From the NCBI GenBank assembly GCA_937912025.1, contig CALDOZ010000051.1:11311-75310 (forward strand): DNA of 64,000 nucleotides. The letters run 5' to 3'. Position 1 is the first letter of the stretch, and each line of letters begins with the position of its first letter. A program made the position numbers and the translations under genes. The DNA comes from an uncultured Clostridia bacterium (GTDB taxonomy: Bacteria > Bacillota > Clostridia > Christensenellales > Borkfalkiaceae). Shown piece after piece: positions 57,801 through 64,000 of the stretch. Under the pieces are notes generated by a model. The model saw only the letters and a list, made by a program, of their open reading frames with translations. It had not been told where the DNA came from and ran no database searches.

Positions 57801-58684
57801 GCACATATACGTTTGAATTATTACCATATGGCACATATCAAATTACGGCAACAAAAACAAATTATGTAACGGTTACTCAAGATTATAGTTTATCAATGGC
57901 TATCGCTCAAAACGAAAATATTTATCTCGTAATTGATTCAAGCACTTTGCCTGGGTACGCTAGCGGTAAAGCTTTAAATTCATCTACCGCAACAGGTATA
58001 TCAGGATTAACGGTGTACGTTAGAAGAGGGTCGAGTAACGTTAACGGAACAGTATTACAAACAATCACAACGTCTTCGGATGGTTCATATACGACCGAAG
58101 GACTTGAAGCTGGTAACTACACGTTACAATTCGTTGACCAAAGAACGTCTGTTGGTGGTTCAAAATTTGGAACTGATTTTATAAACGTTGTAGTTATTGG
58201 AGGAACAACTGTATACAACCAAAATATTTCGCTTGTAAACGTATCAGGGTTAAATGCGGATTCGCTTAGAGTTGTTTTAACTTGGGGTTCTTCGCCTAGC
58301 GATTTAGACTCACATTTGTTAATTGATTCTAATTCGGACGGAACGCAAGATTATCACGTTTATTATTCATCAAAAACTGGGGGAAATGCAACGTTAGACG
58401 TTGACGACACATCGTCATACGGACCTGAAACAATTACAATTGACGTTAATGATAACGCTACTTATAAGTACTATGTTTATAATTATTCTGGTGGTTCAGA
58501 TAGCACTTTAACAAATTCTAGCGCAAAAATAAAGATTTATATAGGAACTGCTACAGTTGCTGAGTACGAGTTTAACGTTCCTACTGGCTCTGGAAGATAT
58601 TGGGACGTATTTACTTACAATGCAAAAACGGGAGAATTTATTTTCAACAATACAATAAAAACAAATACCCCGACTATTAGTTAA
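54857..58684 (+). CDS. Large surface lipoprotein: Cys-rich repeats, vWA, Ig-like and DUF2135-like domains
   Basis: The 1275-residue protein has a lipoprotein signal with lipobox LTAC and Cys24. Cys-rich repeats follow (about 37-176; CEHVFSDW, CEEC, CQTC, CEKC, CSVC), then two Ig-like segments (about 245-415). A vWA domain with the metal site DTTGS (428-432) spans about 421-612, and a Big_3-like domain covers about 613-690. Three Big_2-like repeats lie at about 693-940, two carboxypeptidase-regulatory-like beta sandwiches at about 943-1130 and a C-terminal YfaP/DUF2135-like domain after 1135. No LPXTG anchor is present. It is likely an outward-facing adhesin or matrix protein. The start at 54857 follows GGAGAAGG. 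It is flanked by 62-base direct repeats. Confidence 0.82.
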   Translation: MKKVVLSLLTIISAICMTFSLTACDISEIIGGSGDSECEHVFSDWERVEEPNCVSIGYGVRECEECGIEEQEFYSALGHNWGEGHVLQYPDCATKGLMLYSCQTCRTAKLDEFSIRPEDDPKHEISIIVLKEPTCTEDGLIHYVCEKCDMIMMVETPQKLGHNFVDKMCSVCHLHLYTITVEYKFEDGSLASDNVTVDVVENDNYSISVPEIEGYIPSKTIISGKAESDVFMTVVYSPLEMQVVESINNIDLGNVEYNTEFNNLAMPSTVIGITDDGAEVELTVIWDANSYSKTTYGAQQIVGVVVGKYGYVLDCSNVVYANINVTENIIVEINEMDLGKLPLGTDYSGLGLPSTAGVTTQTGAVYYLPVSWNVYDYDSSIEGLHTIEGTINLESGFVLAEGLENKATITFELSARMYGTADIVFLIDTTGSMWDEIQNVKNNINRFAHILEDEGVSVRWALLEYRDITCDGMESTKIIYCGSSEWYIDVISYERAIAGLTVNGGGDREETVIDAIKAATYLETRTSAKTFHIVVTDADYKNENSYGVVGMNEMIGELTTKEIVSSVVTKTRYYDVYRTLTDSTGGILANIDGNFADELLKLCDLIAEEVIYGNVESIEIETMPEQTTYNSGDYFNGRGMVVKAHYETGRERIVTGYTVTPHGALQVSDTYVEINYRGKTANVNITVEENVNAVTGITLSETEIYLKEGQSYTIIAIIEPFDAQNKNVIWHTDNPNVATVIDGVVYAEGVGQTIITAVSADGGYYATATVIVEEVEVEAQAIYTNVGAIELELGQEFAIVATVLPSQTTNKTLYWEVANSSVATVNDGIVTAVGVGQTTVSVQTSNGIKALVHIVVKGVIEPEQIILTQQTATMEIGDVLEVVATVLPENARDKSVVWQSSNEEIVTVENGVITAINGGTATVTATTSNGISSQIVVSVIIYGQLTGRVYERTASTSTLLSGVTVTITNGTYTNSVITGSDGTYTFELLPYGTYQITATKTNYVTVTQDYSLSMAIAQNENIYLVIDSSTLPGYASGKALNSSTATGISGLTVYVRRGSSNVNGTVLQTITTSSDGSYTTEGLEAGNYTLQFVDQRTSVGGSKFGTDFINVVVIGGTTVYNQNISLVNVSGLNADSLRVVLTWGSSPSDLDSHLLIDSNSDGTQDYHVYYSSKTGGNATLDVDDTSSYGPETITIDVNDNATYKYYVYNYSGGSDSTLTNSSAKIKIYIGTATVAEYEFNVPTGSGRYWDVFTYNAKTGEFIFNNTIKTNTPTIS

Positions 58685-58690
58685 AAAATG

Positions 58691-58752
58691 AATAAAAAAC
58701 TCGGCGTAGTGAAATTTCACTACGCCGTTTTTCTTGCAACTAAAATTATTTA
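58691..58752 (+). repeat. 62-base direct repeat, right copy, overlapping the GH3 3' end
   Basis: Identical to 54697-54758. Its hairpin (58703-58726) serves as terminator for both the lipoprotein gene and GH3. Its last 7 bases are the stop codon and part of the last codons of GH3. Confidence 0.95.
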
Positions 58753-60623
58753 TCAAAAGTAACTGTTAACGATTGACCTTTTTTAATATATACCTTTTTG
58801 AAATCGCAAAGTTCTTTATGCGGTTTATACTTAAATTTTAATACCGAATACGCCGTATCCATCTCGCCTAAGTTAGATAAAACGCAAGTGTTTTCGTCCA
58901 CCCAATTTTCGCTAACGTTACCGTAAGTAAGACCGTGACCAAACTCAAACAAAGGCTCGCCGTTAAAGAATTTATAAGTACGGTTTTGCATGCTGTAATC
59001 GTCAAACGGCGGTAAATCTTCTTCAGAGCGATAAAAGGTAACTGGAAGTCTACCACTTGGCGACACTTTACCAAATAAAATTTTAGCAAGCGCCGTTCCG
59101 CCTTCTGCACCAGGGTAAAAACATTGAACGATAGCGTCGCATTTTTCTTTTTGGCTTTGAAGATTAATTGAACTGCCGGATACGTTTACAAAAACGGTAG
59201 GCTTATTAAGAGCAATAATTTTATTATACAATTCAGTTTGGCATTCAGGAAGAGAAAGGGTGATTTTATCTCCGCTTGCATCGGCGTTAAAGCCGTCGCC
59301 TTCTTCGCCTTCAAGGGTAGGGTTAAGACCCATACATAAAATAACTACGTCCGCTTTTTGCGCAACGATTAACGCTTCGCGTTCAGGACGTTCTTCTACT
59401 CCGCGACTTTTCTTAAAAAGGTTGCATCCGCGAGCGTATAACACTTGCCCGTCAAAATTTTCTTGTATACCGCGAAGAAGCGTCGTGTATTTAGAAGGCG
59501 TGCCGTTGTAGTTGCCAAGAAGCACTAATTTATCGTCGGCATTAGGTCCTATAACCGCAATAGTTTTTGCATTTTTTATTGGTAAAAGTCCGTTATTTTT
59601 AAGTAAAACAATACTTTCTTCCGCCATTTTTTGATTGAGCTTGCGGTGTTTATCGCATTCAACTACGTCGTAAGGGATTTTATCATATTCGCAGTCGTTA
59701 TCAAACATACCAAGGCGGAAACGCGCCTCAAAAAGTTTTTCGCAACACTCGGTAATAGTTTGTTCGCTAACAAGGTCTTGCTCGTAAGCGTCGTATAAAG
59801 ACAAATACGCTTCGCCACAATTAAGGTGGCAACCGTTATTAATTGCAAGGGCGGCGCTTTCGGTTGCGTTTGCCGTAAGTTTGTGGTGCTGGTGAATGTC
59901 TGCAATCGCTCCGCAGTCTGAAACGACGTAACCTTTAAATCCAAACTCGTCAACTAAAATATCTTTAAGTAAAACTTTACTTGCCGAACACGCTTCGCCG
60001 TTAAGTCTATTATAAGCGCTCATTACGGCTGACGGGTCTGCGTTTTCTATACAATATTTAAAAGCAAAAAGATAAGTGTTATACAAATCTTCATTGCTAA
60101 CAACGGCGTTAAAGACGTGTCTATCTTTTTCAGGACCGCTATGCACGGCAAAATGTTTAATAGTTGCGTCAAGTTTTCTGTACTTGCCGTCGCCTTGCAA
60201 ACCTTTAATAAATTCCGTTGCCATTTTAGCGGTAAGCAAAGGGTCTTCGCCGTACGTTTCGTGGCCGCGCCCCCAACGAGGGTCTCTAAAAATATTAATG
60301 TTTGGCGACCAGTAAGTTAAACCTTGATAAATTAGCGTATCGCCAAATTTTTTATATTCGTTATACTTAGCGCGCGCTTCGTCTGAAATGGCGCAAGCAA
60401 CTTCGCGCATAAGCGAAAGATTAAAACTTGCCGACATAGCAATCGCTTGCGGAAAAACGGTTGCGCAACCTTGACGAGCAACGCCGTGAAGACATTCGTT
60501 CCACCAGTTATAAGCGGGAACGTTAAGCCTTTCAATTTCTGGTGCGTTGTAAACGAGTTGGCTAATTTTTTCTTCAATAGTCATTTGGCTAACTAATTCT
60601 TTTGCGCGTTCTTTAAAATTCAT
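58746..60623 (-). CDS. GH3 glycosidase (beta-glucosidase/beta-xylosidase type)
   Basis: This 625-residue enzyme has the GH3 barrel with NWWNECLHGVAR, YWSPNINIFRDPRWGRGHETYGEDP, KHFAVHSG and the nucleophile D236 in VVSDCGAI. A second alpha/beta domain carries GPNADD and LEGEEGDG. The C-terminal fibronectin III-like domain is reduced and stops after LTVTFDK, about 25 residues before the usual end. No signal peptide is present, so it probably acts on imported beta-glucosides or beta-xylosides. It is divergent from an AraC regulator gene. Confidence 0.9.
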   Translation of the reverse strand: MNFKERAKELVSQMTIEEKISQLVYNAPEIERLNVPAYNWWNECLHGVARQGCATVFPQAIAMSASFNLSLMREVACAISDEARAKYNEYKKFGDTLIYQGLTYWSPNINIFRDPRWGRGHETYGEDPLLTAKMATEFIKGLQGDGKYRKLDATIKHFAVHSGPEKDRHVFNAVVSNEDLYNTYLFAFKYCIENADPSAVMSAYNRLNGEACSASKVLLKDILVDEFGFKGYVVSDCGAIADIHQHHKLTANATESAALAINNGCHLNCGEAYLSLYDAYEQDLVSEQTITECCEKLFEARFRLGMFDNDCEYDKIPYDVVECDKHRKLNQKMAEESIVLLKNNGLLPIKNAKTIAVIGPNADDKLVLLGNYNGTPSKYTTLLRGIQENFDGQVLYARGCNLFKKSRGVEERPEREALIVAQKADVVILCMGLNPTLEGEEGDGFNADASGDKITLSLPECQTELYNKIIALNKPTVFVNVSGSSINLQSQKEKCDAIVQCFYPGAEGGTALAKILFGKVSPSGRLPVTFYRSEEDLPPFDDYSMQNRTYKFFNGEPLFEFGHGLTYGNVSENWVDENTCVLSNLGEMDTAYSVLKFKYKPHKELCDFKKVYIKKGQSLTVTFDK

Positions 60624-60667
60624 AATAACCTCTATTTTTTTAATAAGGACATTTTACAACATATCTA

Positions 60668-60696
60668 TTGAATAATCACGCCAAATATGGTATAAT
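60668..60696 (+). promoter_or_regulatory. Promoter of the AraC gene beside GH3
   Basis: TTGAAT (60668-60673), a 17-base spacer and consensus TATAAT (60691-60696). Confidence 0.75.
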
Positions 60697-60725
60697 AAAT
60701 AGACAAAATTTAGCATAGGTGTTTT

Positions 60726-61496
60726 ATGGTATACGAAAAGCAACATTCCTTAAACTCAAACGTAATAAAAGTTGAGTGTGGCGAAAACCTTGAATTTATG
60801 GCGCACTTTCACGACAATTTTGAATTAATATCCGTAATAGACGGCGAAATGCTAATAACGGTTGGAAAAACGGAATATTTGGTAAAGGAAAAGGAAAGCG
60901 TTTTAGTTTTTCCTAATCAGGTACATTCAATAAAAACGCCAAAACAAAGCAAGCATTTGTTGTGTATTTTTTCGCCTAAACTCGTTAGTGCGTATGGTAA
61001 AATTTACGACGTAAAAATTCCAAAGAGCAACAAGTTTAAACTTAGCGAGTTTTATATTTCTAAACTTTTAAGTTGTAATGAAAATCAGTCCGCTATATTT
61101 ATAAAAGGCGTGTTGTATTTACTTTGCGCTGAGTTTGACGAGCAAGCCGACTACGTTGCTATTCAAAAAAATAGAGAAGATATTTTGTTTTTAATTTTTT
61201 CGTTTGTAGAGCAAAACTATAAAAAGGAATGTTCTTTATACGAACTTGCAAAAACAACTTCGTATAACTACGTTTACCTATCAAAAAGTTTTGCTAAGCG
61301 AACAGGAATGTCTTACACCGAATACGTTAATAGGTTTAGAATAAACGAAGCGAGGTATTTGCTAGTTAATAGCGATAAAAGTATTTTAGAAATTGCGTTA
61401 GAGTCGGGATACGAGTCGTTACGGTCGTTTAATAGAAATTTTAAAAAGATAATGGAAACGACTCCTTTAAAGTATAGAACTAATAAAAACTATTAA
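60726..61496 (+). CDS. AraC family regulator with cupin sensor domain, divergent from GH3
   Basis: This 256-residue regulator has a cupin (MAHFHDNFELISVIDGEMLI, VFPNQVHSIKT) and C-terminal helix-turn-helix pair with LYELAKTTSYNYVYLSKSFA and ILEIALESGYESLRSFNRNF. The 102-base gap to the divergent GH3 gene makes that gene a likely target. The inducer would be a sugar or glycoside. AGGTG precedes the ATG. Confidence 0.88.
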   Translation: MVYEKQHSLNSNVIKVECGENLEFMAHFHDNFELISVIDGEMLITVGKTEYLVKEKESVLVFPNQVHSIKTPKQSKHLLCIFSPKLVSAYGKIYDVKIPKSNKFKLSEFYISKLLSCNENQSAIFIKGVLYLLCAEFDEQADYVAIQKNREDILFLIFSFVEQNYKKECSLYELAKTTSYNYVYLSKSFAKRTGMSYTEYVNRFRINEARYLLVNSDKSILEIALESGYESLRSFNRNFKKIMETTPLKYRTNKNY

Positions 61497-61582
61497 AATT
61501 TCTCGAAAAAAGTTAGAAGTTTTTAATTTGCTATTTATTTTGTGAAATAAGTATGATAGAATGAATTATACGAGGTGGTTAA

Positions 61583-62290
61583 ATGAAAACTAAGTACGTA
61601 TTTAAACGTAACGAAATTAAATACGCCGTAACGCCTATGCTTATGGAGCAATTGATTAAAGAATTTTCTCCTTACGTTGACGCTGACGAGTATGGCGAAA
61701 CCACCATGTATAGTTTATATTTTGACACTCAAGACAATCGAATAATAAGAAAATCAATAGAAAAACCTGCGTTTAAAGAAAAATTGCGTATTCGCAAGTA
61801 CGGTAACGCAAGCGGTGGTAAAGTTTTTATTGAAATAAAAAGAAAGGTTGAAGGGGTTGTGTATAAACGTCGCGCCGAGTTTGAAGAAAAGGAAGCGTTT
61901 GAGTTTTTAAGCGGTAATACCCAAGACGGTAAAGGTCAAATACATAAAGAAATTGAGTGTTTTAAAAACTTTTACGGCAATTTAAAACCGTCAATGCTAA
62001 TTACTTGTCAAAGAATTGCGTTTAAAAACGACAAAACTGAACTCCGCATTACTTTTGATAAAAATATTAGGTTTAGAAACGTCGATTTAAAATTTTCGCC
62101 TAGCGCAAGCGACGAGCTTATAAATCAAGGCGTTATATTAATGGAAATAAAAACTCCGTACGCTATACCTATTGAGATTGTTAAAATTTTAAGTAAGTAC
62201 AAACTTTATAAACGCTCTTTTTCAAAGTGCGGAGAAGCGTATATTAAACAAATTACTAAAAATCAAAGCGAGGTAAATAAAGTTGGATAA
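61583..62290 (+). CDS. VTC-domain (polyphosphate polymerase-like) protein
   Basis: This 235-residue protein has the VTC/CYTH-like tunnel fold: KYVFKRNEIKYAVTPMLMEQ, TMYSLYFDTQD, KEKLRIRKYG with alternating basic residues, VFIEIKRKVEGVVYKRR, and LMEIKTPYAIP near the end. In yeast this domain makes polyphosphate. In bacteria it is often beside DUF4956 and CotH genes. The basic tunnel residues and EIK motifs are present. GAGGTGG precedes the ATG. It overlaps the next gene by eight bases. Confidence 0.9.
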   Translation: MKTKYVFKRNEIKYAVTPMLMEQLIKEFSPYVDADEYGETTMYSLYFDTQDNRIIRKSIEKPAFKEKLRIRKYGNASGGKVFIEIKRKVEGVVYKRRAEFEEKEAFEFLSGNTQDGKGQIHKEIECFKNFYGNLKPSMLITCQRIAFKNDKTELRITFDKNIRFRNVDLKFSPSASDELINQGVILMEIKTPYAIPIEIVKILSKYKLYKRSFSKCGEAYIKQITKNQSEVNKVG

Positions 62291-62963
62291 TTTTTTTGCA
62301 AGCGTAATACAAAACGGCATATTAACTTTCGAGTCGTTTTTAATATGTTTAATTTCAGCGTTAGTAACGGGGTTTGGCTTAGCGCTAGCGTTGTCGTTTA
62401 AAATGAAAGCAAGCAAGCGTTTTTTTGTAAGCGTGTCGCTACTACCTGCCGTGGTTATGATGATAATAACGCTCGTTAACGGTAACGTGGGAACGGGTAT
62501 TGCCGTTGCGGGCGCATTTGCGCTCGTGCGTTTCCGTTCAGCGCCGGGTAGCGCCGAAGAAATTGCCGTGGTGTTTATAACGGTGGCGTCGGGCTTAGCG
62601 TTTGGAATGGGCTTTATAGCGTTCGGCGTAATTTTCACTGTTATTCTTGCCGTTGCGTATATGTTGCTTTCGTGCTTTAACGTGTTTGAAAAAACTAAAA
62701 ATCGCCGTGAAAAGTTCTTGAAAATAACTATTCCTGAAGACTTAAATTATAGTGGAGTTTTTGAAAAGACTTTTGAAAAATATCTACTTAAACACGAACT
62801 TATAAAAACTAAACTCGTTAATATGGGAAGTATGTATAGGCTTGTTTTTCGCGTAACCGTTAAAAACTATAACGACAGTAAAGCGTTTATTGACGAACTT
62901 AGACTTTTGAACGCCAACCTTGAAATTTCTCTTGAAGATTACGACCTTTCAGAAGCATTATAA
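62283..62963 (+). CDS. DUF4956 membrane protein
   Basis: This 226-residue protein has about four hydrophobic segments (residues 15-40, 45-65, 70-90, 100-130), with GNVGTGIAVAGAFALVRFRS and GSAEEIAVVFITVASGLAFG between them, typical of DUF4956. A soluble C-terminal domain of about 90 residues follows. The start is TTG at 62283, inside the end of the VTC gene, with GAGG upstream. The pair likely forms a membrane complex. No CotH gene is next to it. Confidence 0.88.
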   Translation: MDNFFASVIQNGILTFESFLICLISALVTGFGLALALSFKMKASKRFFVSVSLLPAVVMMIITLVNGNVGTGIAVAGAFALVRFRSAPGSAEEIAVVFITVASGLAFGMGFIAFGVIFTVILAVAYMLLSCFNVFEKTKNRREKFLKITIPEDLNYSGVFEKTFEKYLLKHELIKTKLVNMGSMYRLVFRVTVKNYNDSKAFIDELRLLNANLEISLEDYDLSEAL

Positions 62964-62967
62964 AAAA

Positions 62968-63025
62968 TAATAGCGTCTTTTTGCTGAGCGCCAACAAGGG
63001 GTTTAGCTAAAAGAACGCTATTTTT
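62968..63025. terminator. Bidirectional terminator
   Basis: AATAGCGT/ACGCTATT with inner CTTTT/AAAAG and GCT/AGC pairs, flanked by A and T runs, between the convergent DUF4956 and AraC genes. Confidence 0.82.
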
Positions 63026-63028
63026 ATA

Positions 63029-63871
63029 TTATTTACTTTTATGGTTTTTTCTAAATTGAGTAGGTCTTACGCCTACTTTTTTTGTAAATAAAGTAGAAAA
63101 ATAATGCTCGTCGCTAATTTTTACCTGTTCGGCAATTTCTTTTATAGACATTGCGGTATTTATAAGCAATAGTTTTGCTACGTCCATTTTAGCGTTAATT
63201 AAAAAATCATAAGGGGTAATACCGTAATGCTTTTTAAAAATGCGTATAACGTTCGTTTTAGACATGTTTAGGCTTTTTGAAATTTCTTCAAGTTGCGGTT
63301 TTTTATAAACGTACGACAATAGTTGTTGACGAATATAAAAAGCGTCGGTATTATTTTCGGCGCGCATTGCAAGGGCGGAGCGAATTACTATTGAGTTTAA
63401 GCATTCTGCAATAATTGAATAAATTTCATAAAAGGGTTTTTGGCTTTTAGAAACATAAAGCAAGTTTTCAAAGATTGATTTTGTATCAGTTTTATATACG
63501 CCTGACTTTAATTTGTACGACTTTATAAGATTATCCATATAATCGCACTCAAAATTTATCCAATACTTTTTCATTGGAAAGGTTGGGTTAGAGCGATAAA
63601 AAACTTCGTCAGATGGTAAAATTATATAGGTGTCGCCAGCAGTAACGCTATGTTTTTCGTTGTTTATAATAAGTTCGCCTTGACCTTCTAAAACGTGTTC
63701 GAACACAAAAAACGAAGAGCCTTTTCGGTAAATAGAATAATCGCTATACGGGTACGTTACGCCTATCATAATATTGGTAATTGGCAAATCGCCACACTCA
63801 CCAAACGCCATAGCCTCTTCTTTTTGAGGAAAAGCAACTTTTCCCTTTGTAAATTTTTTAACGTCGTTCAT
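63029..63871 (-). CDS. AraC family regulator with cupin sensor domain
   Basis: This 280-residue regulator has a cupin (SSFFVFEHVLEGQGELIINN, TYIILPSDEVFYRS) and a C-terminal AraC DNA-binding domain with LEEISKSLNMSKTNVIRIFK, KKHYGITPYDFLINAKMDVA and IKEIAEQVKISDEHYFSTLF. Its target is probably outside the window or it acts on scattered sugar genes. It is the third such regulator here. Confidence 0.88.
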   Translation of the reverse strand: MNDVKKFTKGKVAFPQKEEAMAFGECGDLPITNIMIGVTYPYSDYSIYRKGSSFFVFEHVLEGQGELIINNEKHSVTAGDTYIILPSDEVFYRSNPTFPMKKYWINFECDYMDNLIKSYKLKSGVYKTDTKSIFENLLYVSKSQKPFYEIYSIIAECLNSIVIRSALAMRAENNTDAFYIRQQLLSYVYKKPQLEEISKSLNMSKTNVIRIFKKHYGITPYDFLINAKMDVAKLLLINTAMSIKEIAEQVKISDEHYFSTLFTKKVGVRPTQFRKNHKSK

Positions 63872-63889
63872 AAAAACAGTGTATCACAT

Positions 63890-63961
63890 AAATTATAATA
63901 TAAGAAGTTGAAAACTTGCTTGCAAGGGTTTTAAACTTCGCAGTGTTTCAAACTTGAAGTG
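63890..63961 (-). repeat. Dispersed intergenic repeat, inverted copy
   Basis: Its reverse complement matches 54628-54699 in order and spacing, with blocks AGTTTGAAA, GCGAAGTT, CCTTGCAAGCAA and AACTTCTTATATTATAA. It starts about 20 bases upstream of the AraC start. Confidence 0.75.
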
Positions 63962-64000
63962 TAAAAACTGTGGTTTTTACGGCAAAACGACAGTTTTGCA

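Noticed and set aside
54697..58752. Integrative element with attL/attR
   Set aside because: The direct repeats and the gene-end overlap suggest it, but the segment carries no integrase, excisionase or mobility gene. It is kept only as a repeat-flanked gene.
1..64000. CRISPR array, prophage or transposon
   Set aside because: No regularly spaced direct repeats, cas genes, phage structural genes, integrases or transposases were seen.

Overview
The window looks like a chromosomal segment of a low-GC Gram-positive bacterium of the class Clostridia, probably an uncultured gut lineage. The evidence is the Firmicutes-type ribosomal gene order, AGGAGG-type ribosome sites, zinc-binding versions of S4, S14, L33, L36 and adenylate kinase, TTGACA/TATAAT-type promoters with 17-base spacers, and many cytoplasmic glycosidases paired with cupin-AraC regulators. 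I see no phage, plasmid, integrase, transposase or CRISPR array.

Layout. 1-6.5 kb: the end of a tRNA-Ser, an SDR-yitT pair, and a three-gene D-galacturonate operon (serine hydrolase, uxaB, uxaA) with a divergent AraC regulator. 7.3-11.4 kb: orphan trpB with a metallo-beta-lactamase-fold gene, a GT8 glycosyltransferase and an acyl-ACP thioesterase. 11.4-17.3 kb: a ZIP metal transporter joined to a GH2 beta-galactosidase, and a GH92 enzyme. 17.4-33.3 kb: the complete S10-spc-alpha ribosomal superoperon, rpsJ to rplQ on the minus strand, led by a structured 5' leader with an internal terminator. 33.4-35.2 kb: mgtE preceded by a promoter, a 37-codon leader ORF and an intrinsic terminator. 35.2-38.6 kb: a four-gene operon of an SPFH/zinc-ribbon protein, a DUF1858 protein, a zinc-ribbon membrane protein and a cyclophilin-like lipoprotein. 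38.7-41.3 kb: a PHP phosphatase and a GH13 enzyme. 41.5-45 kb: rpmG-secE-nusG-rplK-rplA and rplJ-rplL with an L10 leader. 45.2-49.5 kb: a GH-D clan alpha-galactosidase-like gene, an SGNH hydrolase, a small membrane protein and a GH57 enzyme. 49.7-54.5 kb: a two-component system convergent with trkH-trkA potassium uptake genes. 54.6-58.8 kb: a 1275-residue vWA/Ig-like surface lipoprotein behind a consensus promoter and flanked by 62-base perfect direct repeats. 58.7-64 kb: a GH3 enzyme, two AraC regulators, a VTC-DUF4956 pair, and one of three copies of a dispersed intergenic repeat.

How it works together. The host couples core translation genes to a scattered set of intracellular carbohydrate enzymes (uronate, beta-galactoside, alpha-mannoside, alpha-glucan, alpha-galactoside and beta-glucoside/xyloside). 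None of the glycosidases carries a signal peptide, so the substrates are probably imported oligosaccharides. Ion homeostasis is represented by MgtE, Trk and ZIP. In many Firmicutes the interval between rplL and rpsJ holds rpoB, rpoC, rpsL, rpsG, fusA and tuf. Here that interval is filled by accessory genes.

The most interesting items are the mgtE leader peptide/attenuator, the rpsJ leader RNA, the repeat-flanked surface lipoprotein with an operator-like dyad inside its promoter, the extended L24 and L17 proteins, and the displaced rpoBC/str block. All functional calls were made by reading motifs by eye. No database search or folding program was run.
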